64,000 nucleotides of DNA from Cellulomonas composti (GCF_007990245.1 NZ_BJWG01000002.1:186001-250000), one strand, 5' to 3'. Positions 42,891 through 51,918 are shown, numbered from the stretch's first letter. Program-made: numbers and translations. Notes: generated by a model from the sequence alone, not told the origin.

Positions 42891-43568
42891 CTAGCCGGAT
42901 CGACGAGGGGGATCGAACGCGGTCCAGACGCCCTCCGAGACCACCTCGACCACGCCGTCGACGACCTGGATGGCCGTCTGCTCGTCGATCGCGTAGGCCC
43001 CGACGTCGAGGGTGGCGGCCCACCGCTCGGCGTCGGCGGGCGTGTTCGTCGGGAAGGCGTTGAGGTGCGGGAAGATCGAGAAGTCGACGACGCCGAGCGT
43101 GCGGTCGTCCGCGGCGCCGGGCCATTCGACGAAGTACGACCCGATCCGGGGCGTCATCACCATGCTGCCGGCGCTGACTCCTACCCAGACGGTGTCGGGC
43201 AGCGAGGGCAGCAGGTCGGCCAGCCCGGACTCGCGCATCCAGTGGCACAGGAACGTCGCGTCGCCGCCGTCGACGAGCAGGACGTCGGCCTCCCGGACCC
43301 ACGGCACCCACCGCTGCGCGCCGATCGTCGGCAGCGCGGTGAGCTCGAGGACGCCGAGCGACGCCCAGCCGAGGCCGGTGAGGTGCCGGAAGTCCGGGCC
43401 GGCCGCGACGAGGCCGCGCACCGACTCCGGGCCGCACATCGGATGACCCCACTGCGCCGTCGGGATGACGAGCGCGCGGCACTCCTCGACGGGCTTGCCG
43501 AGCAACCCGACGAGGGCCGCGTGGATGCTGGGGTTCGTCACGCCCCCCGACGTGAGCAAGAGCTTCAC
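42891..43568 (-). CDS. Peptidase E-like (S51) or class I glutamine amidotransferase-like protein
   Basis: The 225-residue protein has VGVSAGSMV, the Ser nucleophile elbow of S51 peptidases (aspartyl dipeptidase PepE and cyanophycinase), after a VLLVDGGDATFL segment. It also has a conserved His in DFSIFPHLNAF. S51 enzymes cleave dipeptides with N-terminal Asp. GTG 43568 follows GAGGAG and gives the normal family start. Three related 17-bp repeats lie just upstream. It may share a promoter region with nothing else, since the next gene upstream is UPF0014 on the same strand. Confidence 0.85.
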   Translation of the reverse strand: MKLLLTSGGVTNPSIHAALVGLLGKPVEECRALVIPTAQWGHPMCGPESVRGLVAAGPDFRHLTGLGWASLGVLELTALPTIGAQRWVPWVREADVLLVDGGDATFLCHWMRESGLADLLPSLPDTVWVGVSAGSMVMTPRIGSYFVEWPGAADDRTLGVVDFSIFPHLNAFPTNTPADAERWAATLDVGAYAIDEQTAIQVVDGVVEVVSEGVWTAFDPPRRSG

Positions 43569-43595
43569 CGTGTCTCCTCGTGCTGCCGAGAGCGT

Positions 43596-43646
43596 CCGAA
43601 TGTCGAGCGCGCCTGAATGCCAAGAGCGTCTGAATGCCAAGAGCGT
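43596..43646. repeat. Tandem 17-bp repeats upstream of the peptidase gene
   Basis: Two perfect copies of CTGAATGCCAAGAGCGT lie at 43613-43629 and 43630-43646. A degenerate copy, CCGAATGTCGAGCGCGC, is at 43596-43612. They sit between the UPF0014 gene and the peptidase gene and could be a regulatory site or a slippage product. Confidence 0.7.
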
Positions 43647-43653
43647 TCGACGA

Positions 43654-44433
43654 TCATCGTCGCGGCTGCACGCGGCGTCGGCGCGCCGACGGGGCGAGGT
43701 CGGCAGGCAGGAGCCGACCGGTGCGCATCAACTGATAGGCGACGGCCACGCAGATCGTCTGCGCGGCGAGCAGCCCGACGAGCACGAGCACCTGCGCTGT
43801 GCCGGCCTGCAGCGGCGTGCCGCCGCCGAGCAGGACGCCGACGAACGCGCCCGGCAAGGTGACGAGCCCGACGGTGCGGGTCTGGTCCATCCCGGGCACC
43901 AGCGCCTCCGGGACCAGGCGGAGCGCCACGATGTCGATCGCGTCGCGCGGGTACAGGCCCAGGGCGAGTCCGGCCTCGTAGATCTCGTGCTGGTCGCGCA
44001 GCGCGCCGACGACCCGGCGGCCCGCCAGCGAGTGCGCGTTCATCGTGCCGCCGATGACGATCCCCGCGAACGGCACGAGCGACGCCCCGTTGAGCGGGAC
44101 CGCGCCGGACGCGAAGACCACGACCAGCACCGGGACCACGCCGGCACCCATGGCGAGGGCGGCCGACGGCCAGGCCCGCAGCACCTCGACGCGGCGCGAG
44201 GTCGTGACCACGGCGATGGAGAACATCACCACCGCGAACGCCAGCGACCACCAGATCGAGCGCAGCACGAACGCGATGACCAGCGACACGACCGCGAGCT
44301 GCACGACGGCGCGCACCGACGAGACGGCGATCTGCCTGCCGCGGCGCAGCCGGCCGACCGCCGACGCCGCAACCCCGAGCAGGACCAGCGCGACCAGGGC
44401 GATCAGGGCTGGGACGCCGGGCTGGGCGGGCAC
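43654..44433 (-). CDS. UPF0014 family membrane protein (FetB-like permease)
   Basis: The 259-residue membrane protein has about seven helices and the UPF0014 core: GAVPLNGASLVPFAGIVIGGTMNAHSLAG and VPEALVPGMDQTRTVGLVTLPGAFVGVLLGGGTPLQAG. In E. coli the homologue FetB is the permease of an iron exporter with ATPase FetA. No FetA-like ATPase is encoded next to it here, so it may pair with one elsewhere. Iron or metal export is inferred from family only. Confidence 0.88.
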   Translation of the reverse strand: MPAQPGVPALIALVALVLLGVAASAVGRLRRGRQIAVSSVRAVVQLAVVSLVIAFVLRSIWWSLAFAVVMFSIAVVTTSRRVEVLRAWPSAALAMGAGVVPVLVVVFASGAVPLNGASLVPFAGIVIGGTMNAHSLAGRRVVGALRDQHEIYEAGLALGLYPRDAIDIVALRLVPEALVPGMDQTRTVGLVTLPGAFVGVLLGGGTPLQAGTAQVLVLVGLLAAQTICVAVAYQLMRTGRLLPADLAPSARRRRVQPRR

Positions 44434-44569
44434 CCACCCACCCTAGGCACCCGCGCGCCCGCCGCGACCGGCAGCCTCGAGGGCGTCAGGCGGGCGTCAG
44501 GCGAGCAGGACGTCAGCAGCTTCCTGCCCGAACACCTCGCGGACGTGGTCGATTCTCGCGTTGCTGTTA

Positions 44570-44730
44570 CCCGATCAGTGCACGGGACCCGCTCACATCC
44601 GGCACCTGGCTTCGGCCGACTGCAGCTCGGGCTGGTCGCAGCGGCGTTCGCGGCGAACGTCGTGACGCTCGCCGGTTGCTGTGGCAGTTCGTCCGGCCGC
44701 GGCACGTTCGACACGGCCGAGCCGCGCTGA
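44570..44730 (+). pseudogene. Decayed partial copy of the 3' part of the membrane gene at 32265
   Basis: The stretch shares 34 identical bases (44620-44653 versus 33351-33384), flanked by similar but degraded sequence. It then skips about 85 bp and resumes at GGTTGCTGTGGCAGTTCGTCC, matching the region near 33500. In the original these encode the last membrane helices. The copy has no start and carries the internal deletion, so it is non-coding. It lies in the 394-bp gap between UPF0014 and the MDR gene; I see nothing else there. Confidence 0.82.
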
Positions 44731-44827
44731 TTCGGTGCGACGATCGGGCCATGCCCCAGCGTCCCGCGACGACTGACACCCACAGGAGCATCCCCGAGTC
44801 CCCGGACCTCGGCCTTGCGGAGGGCCG

Positions 44828-45784
44828 ATGAAGGCCGTCGTCCAGGACCGGTACGGCGGCCCGGAGGTGCTGCGAGCGACCGAGGTGCCCGTGCCGCGGC
44901 CAGCCGACGGGCAGGTCCTGGTGCGCGTCGCGGCGACGTCGATCAACCTCAGCGACTGGGAGACCCTGCGCGGTTCGCCCGCGTACGCGCGACTCGGCGG
45001 GCTGCGGCGCCCGCGACGCAGCATCCTCGGCTCGGACATCGCCGGCACCGTCGAGGCCGTGGGCACGGGCGTCGATCGCTTCGCACCGGGCGACGAGGTG
45101 TACGGCGACAACCTCGACCTCAAGGGTGGGTTCGCCGAGCTCGCGGTGATGCCGGAGTCGGCGCTCGCGCTCAAGCCCGCCGGGCTGACCTTCGCGCAGG
45201 CGTCAACCATCCCGCAGGCGGGCGCGATCGCGCTGCAGGGGACCGCCGGCGCGGGACCGGGCCGTCGCGTCCTCGTCAACGGCGGCGGTGGCGGCTCCGG
45301 CACGTTCGCGATCCAGCTCGCCAAGCGCCTCGGCGCGCACGTCACCGGCGTCGACAACGCGCTCAAGCTGGAGCACATGCGCTCACTCGGGGCCGACGAG
45401 GTGATCGACTTCCGCCGCGCCGACTTCACGCGCGACGTCGAGCCGTACGACCTCGTGCTCGACCTGGTCGCCCACCGTTCCGTCTTCGCCTACCGTCGCG
45501 CGCTCGCCCGTGGCGGCCGCTACCGGTGCGTCGGCGGCTCGGTCCGTGCCCTCGTCCGGGTGCTGACGATCGGTGCAGCCGCGGGCGCGGTCACCGGCCG
45601 GTCGCTGGGCGTCCTCGCCGTCAAGGAAGGACCGGCCTACTTCCAGCCGTTGGCCGACCTGTGCGTCGCCGGCGACGTGACGACGCACATCGATCGAACG
45701 GTCGGGCTCGACGAGGTACCCGACGCGCTCGCACTCGTCGGCGCCGGCCAGGCGCTCGGGAAGGTCGTCGTCGCACCGGGGTGA
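44828..45784 (+). CDS. NAD(P)-dependent MDR-family alcohol dehydrogenase
   Basis: The 318-residue protein has MKAVVQDRYGGPEVL, a GroES-like N-terminal domain and a Rossmann motif VLVNGGGGGSGTFAIQLAKRLGA. No GHE or catalytic Cys zinc ligands are present, so it is a zinc-independent MDR enzyme of the quinone oxidoreductase or reticulon-4-interacting type. It reduces a C=C or C=O bond with NADPH. ATG 44828 starts after GGAGGGCCG. It is followed by a dihydrofolate-reductase-like gene on the same strand, 127 bp apart. Confidence 0.9.
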   Translation: MKAVVQDRYGGPEVLRATEVPVPRPADGQVLVRVAATSINLSDWETLRGSPAYARLGGLRRPRRSILGSDIAGTVEAVGTGVDRFAPGDEVYGDNLDLKGGFAELAVMPESALALKPAGLTFAQASTIPQAGAIALQGTAGAGPGRRVLVNGGGGGSGTFAIQLAKRLGAHVTGVDNALKLEHMRSLGADEVIDFRRADFTRDVEPYDLVLDLVAHRSVFAYRRALARGGRYRCVGGSVRALVRVLTIGAAAGAVTGRSLGVLAVKEGPAYFQPLADLCVAGDVTTHIDRTVGLDEVPDALALVGAGQALGKVVVAPG

Positions 45785-45911
45785 GGCCGGGAAGCATCGA
45801 CTCGTGCTCCACCAGCGCGGACGAGACGGACCGTGTCTCGCGCTCGTACGCACTTGCCGCCGCCTGCGGGCACTGCGAGCCTGGGGTACCCCGTCCGGCC
45901 GGAGGCACACC

Positions 45912-46478
45912 ATGGGCAAGCTGGTCTACGCAGCCAACATGTCGCTCGACGGCTACCTGGAGGACGAGAACGGCGCATTCGACTGGTCGGTACCCGACGA
46001 GGCGGTGCACGCGTTCTGGAACGAGCACGAGCGGCACATCGGCACGTCGCTGTACGGCCGCCGCATGTACGAGACGATGCGCGTCTGGGAGGACGACGAC
46101 TGGCTGGCCGACGAGCCGGCCGTCGTCCGCGAGTACGCGGACATCTGGCGCGATGCCGACAAGATCGTCTACTCCACGACGCTCGAGTCGGTGTCGACCG
46201 CACGCACGACGATCGAGCGACAGTTCGACCCCGACGCGGTGCGGCGGCTCAAGGAGGAGTCGAGCACGGCCCTGAGCGTCGGCGGCGCGACGCTCGGGGC
46301 CGAGGCGTTCCGGCACGGGCTCGTCGACGAGTGCGTCCTGCTGCTGTGCCCGGTGACCGTGGGCGGCGGCAAGCCGGCGCTGCCGCGCGGCCTGCGGCTC
46401 GACCTGGAGCTGCTGGACCACCGCCGCTTCGACAACGGCGTCCTCTACGTGCGCCACGCCGTGCGCGGCACTCGCTGA
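45912..46478 (+). CDS. RibD C-terminal/dihydrofolate reductase-like protein
   Basis: The 188-residue protein begins MGKLVYAANMSLDGYLEDENGAFDW, the RibD_C (riboflavin reductase-like) fold. SVGGATLGAEAFRHGLVDE and VLLLCPVTVGGGKPALP follow, the typical NADPH-binding segments. Members are annotated as dihydrofolate reductase-family proteins but most have no proven substrate. ATG 45912 is close to GGAGGCA. It stands alone; a role in reducing a small heterocycle is a family-based guess. Confidence 0.9.
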   Translation: MGKLVYAANMSLDGYLEDENGAFDWSVPDEAVHAFWNEHERHIGTSLYGRRMYETMRVWEDDDWLADEPAVVREYADIWRDADKIVYSTTLESVSTARTTIERQFDPDAVRRLKEESSTALSVGGATLGAEAFRHGLVDECVLLLCPVTVGGGKPALPRGLRLDLELLDHRRFDNGVLYVRHAVRGTR

Positions 46479-46659
46479 CAAGGGTTCCTGCCTCGGACGT
46501 CAACACGACACAGTCCCGAGTGCGCCAGCACTCGCGGCGGCGAACGCACCGACGCCTGCGCGCGTCGTCCTGCGGGTCGCGGGCTCCCGGTCGACACGGT
46601 CGGCGCAGGGTGGGAGTGTCGACGACGGGGGCAGGCGGCAGCGCACAGGGGAGGCCGGC

Positions 46660-48116
46660 ATGGGTGTCGATCATCACCGGGCGCCGGTTGCGGCGCGCAC
46701 CGTCCCTGCGTCCGACGAGCCGGCGGGGGTACCCGTGGCGCCGGCGCCGGTCGCAGGCCTGGTCGTCGGGCACGCGGACGATCCGGCGGAGCGCGCGGCC
46801 GACGCTCGCGCGGACGACGCTCTGGCACGCCTGCGCAGGCCGCCGGGGAGCGGCCGGCACGCCGCGAGCGCCGATCAGGCCGCCGGGCACCTGGAGTACC
46901 TGCGCCGCAGCCCGGTGACCTCCACCGGGGCACGGATCGGCGCCGCGGGCGGCGTCCTCGACGCCTCGACGACAGCCCGGATCGACACCCTGCGTGGATC
47001 CGGCCGTCCGCTGCGCGGTCCGGTCCGGCAGCGGATGGAGAGCGCGTTCGGCACGTCCCTGGGACACGTCCAGGTCCACGAGGGTGCGGAACCGGAGAGG
47101 CTGGGCGGTGAGCTGTCGGCGCGCGCGTTCACGTCGGGGAACGACATCTTCCTCGGCGATCCCGGGCTCTCGGCGGCGCCGGACGGCGAGCACGTCCTCG
47201 CGCACGAGATCGCCCATGTCCTCGCCGCCGACGACTCCGCGCCGACTACCCCGCCCGTGCGACGGTGGCTGGTGAAGCTGACGAAGAAGGCGGGCGATGC
47301 CGAGTACACGGACACCGCCGCCCCCGACTTCGACTCTCGACGAACAACGGCGTGCTGTTCACGGTGTGCAACTCGGGCGACGAGAAGGGCACGGTCCTGT
47401 ACTGGGAGGCCGACACCGCGACCTGGTACCACGCCAAGGGAAACGGCGCCGACACCGGGCGCCCACCGGTCGACCCGGCGGACCTGGTCGTGGACGATCC
47501 CGTCGACGACGCTGCGGCCCAGAACCTGACGAGCCTGTCCGTCGGCGCGGAGGGCGCGGGGGTCGCGAACGTCCTGGAGCCGACGACCCTGCGCACCGAC
47601 GGCCTCATCACGTGCATGGCCTGGCTCCTGTACAACGCCGGCGCGGCCTACCTGACGCACATCGTCATCGGGAACCCGAAATGGGTGACGACGACGAACC
47701 TGGCGGCACAGGTCAAGACGCTGGCCGACGAGTTCGAGAAGGAGAGTGGTACCAAGCCGACGGACCTGGTGCTGAAGGTGAACAACCTCCTGCACTACGG
47801 GAACGCGGACACGCTGACCGACTGGATGCGAGCGCTCGTCCCGCCTGGCGTCCGCGCACCCGACAAGCTCCTTCATGGGGGCAACGACTACAGCTACGTC
47901 GTCAAGCCCCGCGACGGCGCGCAACCGGCGCCGTGGAAGCTGTGGCGGGGTGCGCCCATCGAGCTGGTCGAGGTCAAGCCCGCCGAGGACGAGATGGCCG
48001 GCACCGGCCGAGGCGGTCCGCCGCCGAACCAGGCTCCGAGCGTGGCCTGGCGCCCCAGAGCTCGGACGGGCCCCCCGGTCGAGGTCCCCAACTTCTCGGA
48101 CTCCGACGAGAGCTGA
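46660..48116 (+). pseudogene. DUF4157 (eCIS-core) protein gene interrupted by a frameshift
   Basis: The first frame (46660 to about 47335) encodes an N-terminal DUF4157 domain with LAHEIAHVL (HExxH-like) preceded by LRGPVRQRMESAFGTSLGHVQVHEGAE. This domain occurs in effectors linked to contractile injection systems and in secreted toxins. The reading then switches near 47335-47350 to another frame, which continues to 48116 with fluent coding sequence (NNGVLFTVCNSGDEKGTVLYWEAD and later DYSYVVKPRDG). Together they make about 480 residues. The C-terminal part matches no family I know and would be the effector or cargo portion. The break may be a true mutation or a sequencing error. Confidence 0.75.
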
Positions 48117-48240
48117 GCGAGCGCACCCACCCGCACGATGCTCCTTCGCCTCTGAACCAGAGGCCCGCACGGGGTCCGTCGGCCGCATCGCGGCTCCCGG
48201 CCGGAGCCGGCACCCGCCTACGCGTTCTCGTCGGGCATGG

Positions 48241-49167
48241 TCACAGCCGTTCGACGCGGTCCGCCTGCGGTCCGCGGTCGCTCTGCCGGACGTCGTACCG
48301 GACCCGGTCACCCTCGTACAGCACCTCGGCGCCGCGCACGACCGACACGTGGACGAACAGGTCCTCGCCGCCCGCGTCCGGGGTGATGAAGCCGAACCCG
48401 CGGTCGGCGTCGTAGCGCGCGACCGTGCCCTCGCCGCCGCGCACCGGGGCGCCGGACCGAGGCCGCTCGGGACGACCACGGGGAGGCGCGGTCGGCGCGG
48501 ACCGGCGAGGCGGACCGCCGACGAGCTCGACGCCGCGGGCCTGCGGGCCGCGCTCGCCCGCAGCCTCGTCGTACGTCACGCGGTCGCCCTCGGACAGCTC
48601 GCGCAGCCCGCCGCGCAGCTCCCGGACGTGCACGAAGACGTCCTCGCTGCCGGAGTCGGGCGCGATGAAGCCGAAGCCCTTGTCCGGGTCGAAGAACGTC
48701 ACGGTGCCGTCCGCACCGTCGGCTGCGGCCGGGCGGGCGGCCTGCTCGCCGAGCGGCAGCAGGTGGTCCGCCTGCGGACCTTTCTCCCCGTCCACGACGA
48801 GGAACGCGACGCGCTGCCCCTCGCGGATCACACCGCCTCCGACGATGGCCGAGCTGTGCACGAAGATCTCGCCGCCGCCGTCGACGCTGAGGAAGCCGTA
48901 CCCCTTGGCCGGCTCGTACCAGGAGACGGTGCCGAGCACACCCAGCGGCGCGTCGGCGGGGAGGTCGCCCGTCACTCGGACGCGGCGCGCCTGCGGACCG
49001 CGATCGCCCTCGCCGATCTCGAACTCGACCTCCTGCCCCTCGCGGAGCACCCGGTCGTCGCCGAGAACCTCCGAGGCGTGCACGAACAGGTCCTCGGCAC
49101 CTTCCCCGAGGTCGAGGAACCCGAACCCTCGCTCGGTGTCGAACCAGCGGACAACTCCCTGCGGCAC
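48241..49167 (-). CDS. Protein of four tandem cold-shock domains
   Basis: The 308-residue protein contains four cold-shock domains in a row. Each has RNP1 (RGFGFL, KGYGFL, KGFGFI, RGFGFI) and RNP2-like (LFVH, IFVH, VFVH, LFVH) motifs, and each begins with a G-V/T-V-x-W/F/Y strand. Two linkers are short; a proline/arginine-rich linker of about 35 residues precedes the last domain. Ordinary CspA proteins have one domain of about 70 residues. GTG 49167 follows GAGGAGATCACC and starts at the first domain. It probably binds RNA or single-stranded DNA as a chaperone with several contacts. Confidence 0.92.
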   Translation of the reverse strand: MPQGVVRWFDTERGFGFLDLGEGAEDLFVHASEVLGDDRVLREGQEVEFEIGEGDRGPQARRVRVTGDLPADAPLGVLGTVSWYEPAKGYGFLSVDGGGEIFVHSSAIVGGGVIREGQRVAFLVVDGEKGPQADHLLPLGEQAARPAAADGADGTVTFFDPDKGFGFIAPDSGSEDVFVHVRELRGGLRELSEGDRVTYDEAAGERGPQARGVELVGGPPRRSAPTAPPRGRPERPRSGAPVRGGEGTVARYDADRGFGFITPDAGGEDLFVHVSVVRGAEVLYEGDRVRYDVRQSDRGPQADRVERL

Positions 49168-49297
49168 GGTGATCTCCTCGTCGAAGCAATGGTTGCTGAG
49201 GTCCAGTGTCCCCCCAGGGCGGCGCCGCGCCGATCCGGGACCGCCGCGGTCAGGCCACGAGGCCCCGGCGGTACGCGTGGATGCGAGGATCGACGGC

Positions 49298-49918
49298 GTG
49301 CGCCACACCCCGCGATACCTCATGACGGACCCCGCCGAGGTCAAGGCGCTGGTCCGGGCGCATCCTTGGGCGACGTTCGTGTCCGCCACGAGCCGAGGGC
49401 TGGTCGCGTCGCACTACCCGGTCCTGCTCGAGGAGGACGACGACTCGATCGTGATCCTCAGCCACTTCGGCCGCCCCGACGACGAGCTGCACGAGCTCGG
49501 CCGGCACGAGATCCTCGTGATCGTCCAGGGCCCGCACGACTACGTCTCGGCGAGCTGGTACGACCCGGGCGACATCGTCTCGACGTGGAACCACGTGACC
49601 GCCCACCTCTACGGCACGCCGCAGCTCCTGAGCGACGAGGAGAACTACGCCGTGCTGTCGCGCCTCACGGACCACTTCGAGGACGGTCGCCCCGGGGGTC
49701 GGCACCTGTCCGACGACGAGGCGGGGACCAGGCGGATCGCGAAGGGAACCGTCGGGCTCCGCATGGTCGTCGACCGGTTCGACGCCCGCGCCAAGCTGAG
49801 CCAGAACAAGGCACCGCACGTCCGCGACCACATCACGACGCAGCTCGAGCCGACGAACCCCGACCTCGCCGCGGCGATGCGAGACGCCGGCGGGAGGGTC
49901 GCCGAACCCCCGCACTGA
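49298..49918 (+). CDS. FMN-binding PaiB-type negative regulator
   Basis: The 206-residue protein has the PaiB/FMN-binding split-barrel pattern: PWATFVSATSRGLVASHYPVLLEE, then HFGRPDDELHELGRHEILVIVQGPHDYVSASWY and STWNHVTAHLYG. In Bacillus the family represses sporulation and protease genes; in most bacteria the role is unclear, but FMN or heme binding is likely. GTG 49298 is the start. It is divergent from the four-domain cold-shock gene, sharing a 130-bp upstream region with it. Confidence 0.88.
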   Translation: MRHTPRYLMTDPAEVKALVRAHPWATFVSATSRGLVASHYPVLLEEDDDSIVILSHFGRPDDELHELGRHEILVIVQGPHDYVSASWYDPGDIVSTWNHVTAHLYGTPQLLSDEENYAVLSRLTDHFEDGRPGGRHLSDDEAGTRRIAKGTVGLRMVVDRFDARAKLSQNKAPHVRDHITTQLEPTNPDLAAAMRDAGGRVAEPPH

Positions 49919-49983
49919 TCCGCCGGCCACTCCCCGACGGGAATGCCCGAGACGGCGGCGGACGTGGCGCCTAGCGTGGGGCC

Positions 49984-50691
49984 GTGTCCTGTCAGCTGAC
50001 GGCGGTCACCTTCGACGCCCACGACCCCGCGCGCGTGGCGGCGTTCTGGGCGGGCCTGCTGGACCGGGTCGCCGCCGAGGATCGTCGCGGCGTGCTGCTG
50101 CCGGGCGCCGGGCACGAGGTCGGGCTGAGGTTCATCGGCAGCGCGGAGGCCAAGGCAGGCCGGGACCCGGTGCACCTGCACCTGACCAGCACCACGCCGG
50201 ACGACCAGCGCCGGACGGTCGACAAGGCGCTCCGGCTCGGGGCGAGCCACCTCGACGTCGGCCAGCTTCCCGAGGAGGGGCACGTGGTCCTCGCCGATCC
50301 CGAGGGCAACGAGCTGTGCGTGATCGAACCGGGCGAGCCGTTCCTGGCCGGGTGCGGCTTCCTCGGTGAGGTGACGTGCACGGGCACGCGGGACGTCGGC
50401 TTCTTCTGGGCCGAGGCGCTCGGCTGGCCGCTGGTGTGGGACCAGGGTCCGCAGACCGCGATCCAGTCGCCGGCCGGAGGCACGAAGGTCTCGTGGGACG
50501 GCCCGGTCGCGACGCACCGGCGCGGGCGCAACCGTCAGCGGTTCGATCTCACGGTGCTCGACGCAGACCTGGACGACGAGGCCGACCGGCTGGTCGCGCT
50601 GGGAGCCACCCGCCTCACCGCTGCCGACGACGGCGTGGTCGCGCTCGTCGATCCCGACGGCAACGAGTTCAGCCTCGTGACCGCGCCGTAG
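49984..50691 (+). CDS. VOC-family protein (two glyoxalase-like repeats)
   Basis: The 235-residue protein has two VOC domains: residues about 5-115 (FDAHDPARVAAFWAGLLD, then VLADPEGNELCVIEPGE) and about 120-233 (TGTRDVGFFWAEALG, then ALVDPDGNEFSLV). Paired betaalphabeta units form a metal-binding cavity, as in glyoxalase/bleomycin-resistance proteins. It may bind a toxic small molecule or catalyse an isomerisation. GTG 49984 is the start; the ribosome site is weak (CTAGCGTGGGGCC). Confidence 0.9.
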   Translation: MSCQLTAVTFDAHDPARVAAFWAGLLDRVAAEDRRGVLLPGAGHEVGLRFIGSAEAKAGRDPVHLHLTSTTPDDQRRTVDKALRLGASHLDVGQLPEEGHVVLADPEGNELCVIEPGEPFLAGCGFLGEVTCTGTRDVGFFWAEALGWPLVWDQGPQTAIQSPAGGTKVSWDGPVATHRRGRNRQRFDLTVLDADLDDEADRLVALGATRLTAADDGVVALVDPDGNEFSLVTAP

Positions 50692-50726
50692 TCCGGGCGG
50701 TCACAGCCCCGCGCGACCGGGGTGGT

Positions 50727-51320
50727 TCAGCGTCCCGGCGGTGTCGTCGTGCCTGTCGTCGGTCGGGTGACCAGCGCCACGGCGCGCTCGATCTCGCCGG
50801 GATCGTGCGGCTCGGTGTCCAGCGCCCGGTGGATCGACAAGCCCTCGATCAGCGCGTCCAGCAGCCGAGCCGTCGTCGGGTCGAAGTGCCGCTCGAGGGC
50901 GTGCCGGCTGCGGGCCATCCACTCGTGCGTGAGGCGCCGGTAGCCGGGGTCACGGGCGGCCAGGGTGTACAGCTCGTGCGTCAGGACCAGCTCGTGGGGG
51001 TCGACGAGCACGTCGGTCCCGATCAGGTCGACCACCGCCTGACGGGCCTCGTCGAGCGTGACGGCACGCGCCAGGCGCTCCTCGAACCGGTCGCTGACGC
51101 GGCGCGCGAACCGTTCGAACGCGGCGCGCAGCAGCTCGTCGACGTCGGTGAAGTGGTAGCTGATCGAGCCCAGCGGCACGTCCGCCGCGGCGGCGATGCG
51201 GCGGGTCGACGCGCCCGCGACGCCGACGTCGCCGATGACCTGCAGGCATGCGTCGATGATCCGGTCACGGCGGTCCGGGTCGAACCGGCGCCGGCGCCCG
51301 CCCGGTCCGTCTTCGACCAC
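50727..51320 (-). CDS. TetR-family transcriptional regulator
   Basis: The 197-residue regulator has a TetR HTH at residues about 18-62: RDRIIDACLQVIGDVGVAGASTRRIAAAADVPLGSISYHFTDVDELL. A C-terminal ligand-binding domain follows (RFARRVSDRFEERLARAVT, ending TRPTTGTTTPPGR). The N-terminus is Gly/Arg-rich. It is immediately followed on the same strand by a sugar acetyltransferase, one base from its start, so it is probably transcribed after it in a two-gene unit. Confidence 0.9.
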   Translation of the reverse strand: MVEDGPGGRRRRFDPDRRDRIIDACLQVIGDVGVAGASTRRIAAAADVPLGSISYHFTDVDELLRAAFERFARRVSDRFEERLARAVTLDEARQAVVDLIGTDVLVDPHELVLTHELYTLAARDPGYRRLTHEWMARSRHALERHFDPTTARLLDALIEGLSIHRALDTEPHDPGEIERAVALVTRPTTGTTTPPGR

Positions 51321-51321
51321 G

Positions 51322-51918
51322 TCAGGCCTGCTCGTCGATATCGCGCACCACGCGCGCGGGGATGCCGACGGCCACGACGTTCGCGGGGAGGTCCTTGGTG
51401 ACCACCGCTCCGGCGCCGACGACGGTGTTGCTGCCGATGGTCACGCCCGGGCAGACGACGACCCCGCCGCCGAGCCAGACGTTGTCCCCGAGGACGATCG
51501 GCCTGGCCGCCTCGAGCTTGTCCCGACGAGGCTGCGGCGCGATCGGGTGCGTCGGCGTGAGCAGCTGCACGTTCGGGCCGATCTGGCAGTCCGCACCGAT
51601 CGTGATGGTCGCGACGTCCAGCGCGGTCAGGCCCGAGTTGACGAACGTGCGCGCGCCGAGATGGATGTTCTCGCCGTAGTCGACCGCCAGCGGCGGCTTG
51701 ATGAACGCGCCCTCCCCGAGCGACCCGAGCAGCTCGGTCAGGATCGCGCGCGCCCGGGCGTCGTCGGCGCCGACGACGGCGCGCTGGTACTCGTCGACCA
51801 GCACCGTCGCGCGCCGCGCGATGCGCTCGTTCTCCGGGTCGTCCGCGATGTACAGGTCACCGGCGAGCATCCGCTCACGGTTGCTGCGCGGGTCGTCGGC
51901 GAAGTAGTCCCGAGTCAT
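51322..51918 (-). CDS. Sugar O-acetyltransferase (maltose/galactoside type)
   Basis: The 198-residue protein has an N-terminal helix with FADDPRSNRERMLAGDLYIADDPE, then left-handed beta-helix hexapeptide repeats (for example GADCQIGPNVQLLTP, IVLGDNVWLGGGVVVCPGVTIGSNTVVGAGAVVTKDLP). It ends NVVAVGIPARVVRDID. This is the maltose O-acetyltransferase family, which transfers acetyl from acetyl-CoA to sugar hydroxyls, probably for detoxification. It lies just upstream of the TetR gene on the same strand, and the 5' end overlaps a cupin-like fragment. Confidence 0.95.
   Translation of the reverse strand: MTRDYFADDPRSNRERMLAGDLYIADDPENERIARRATVLVDEYQRAVVGADDARARAILTELLGSLGEGAFIKPPLAVDYGENIHLGARTFVNSGLTALDVATITIGADCQIGPNVQLLTPTHPIAPQPRRDKLEAARPIVLGDNVWLGGGVVVCPGVTIGSNTVVGAGAVVTKDLPANVVAVGIPARVVRDIDEQA

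Noticed and set aside
46660-47529. Complete 289-residue DUF4157 protein
   Set aside because: The last 60 codons of this frame become Arg/Thr-rich and unnatural, while the coding signal moves to the neighbouring frame, so it is a frameshifted gene rather than a full protein.
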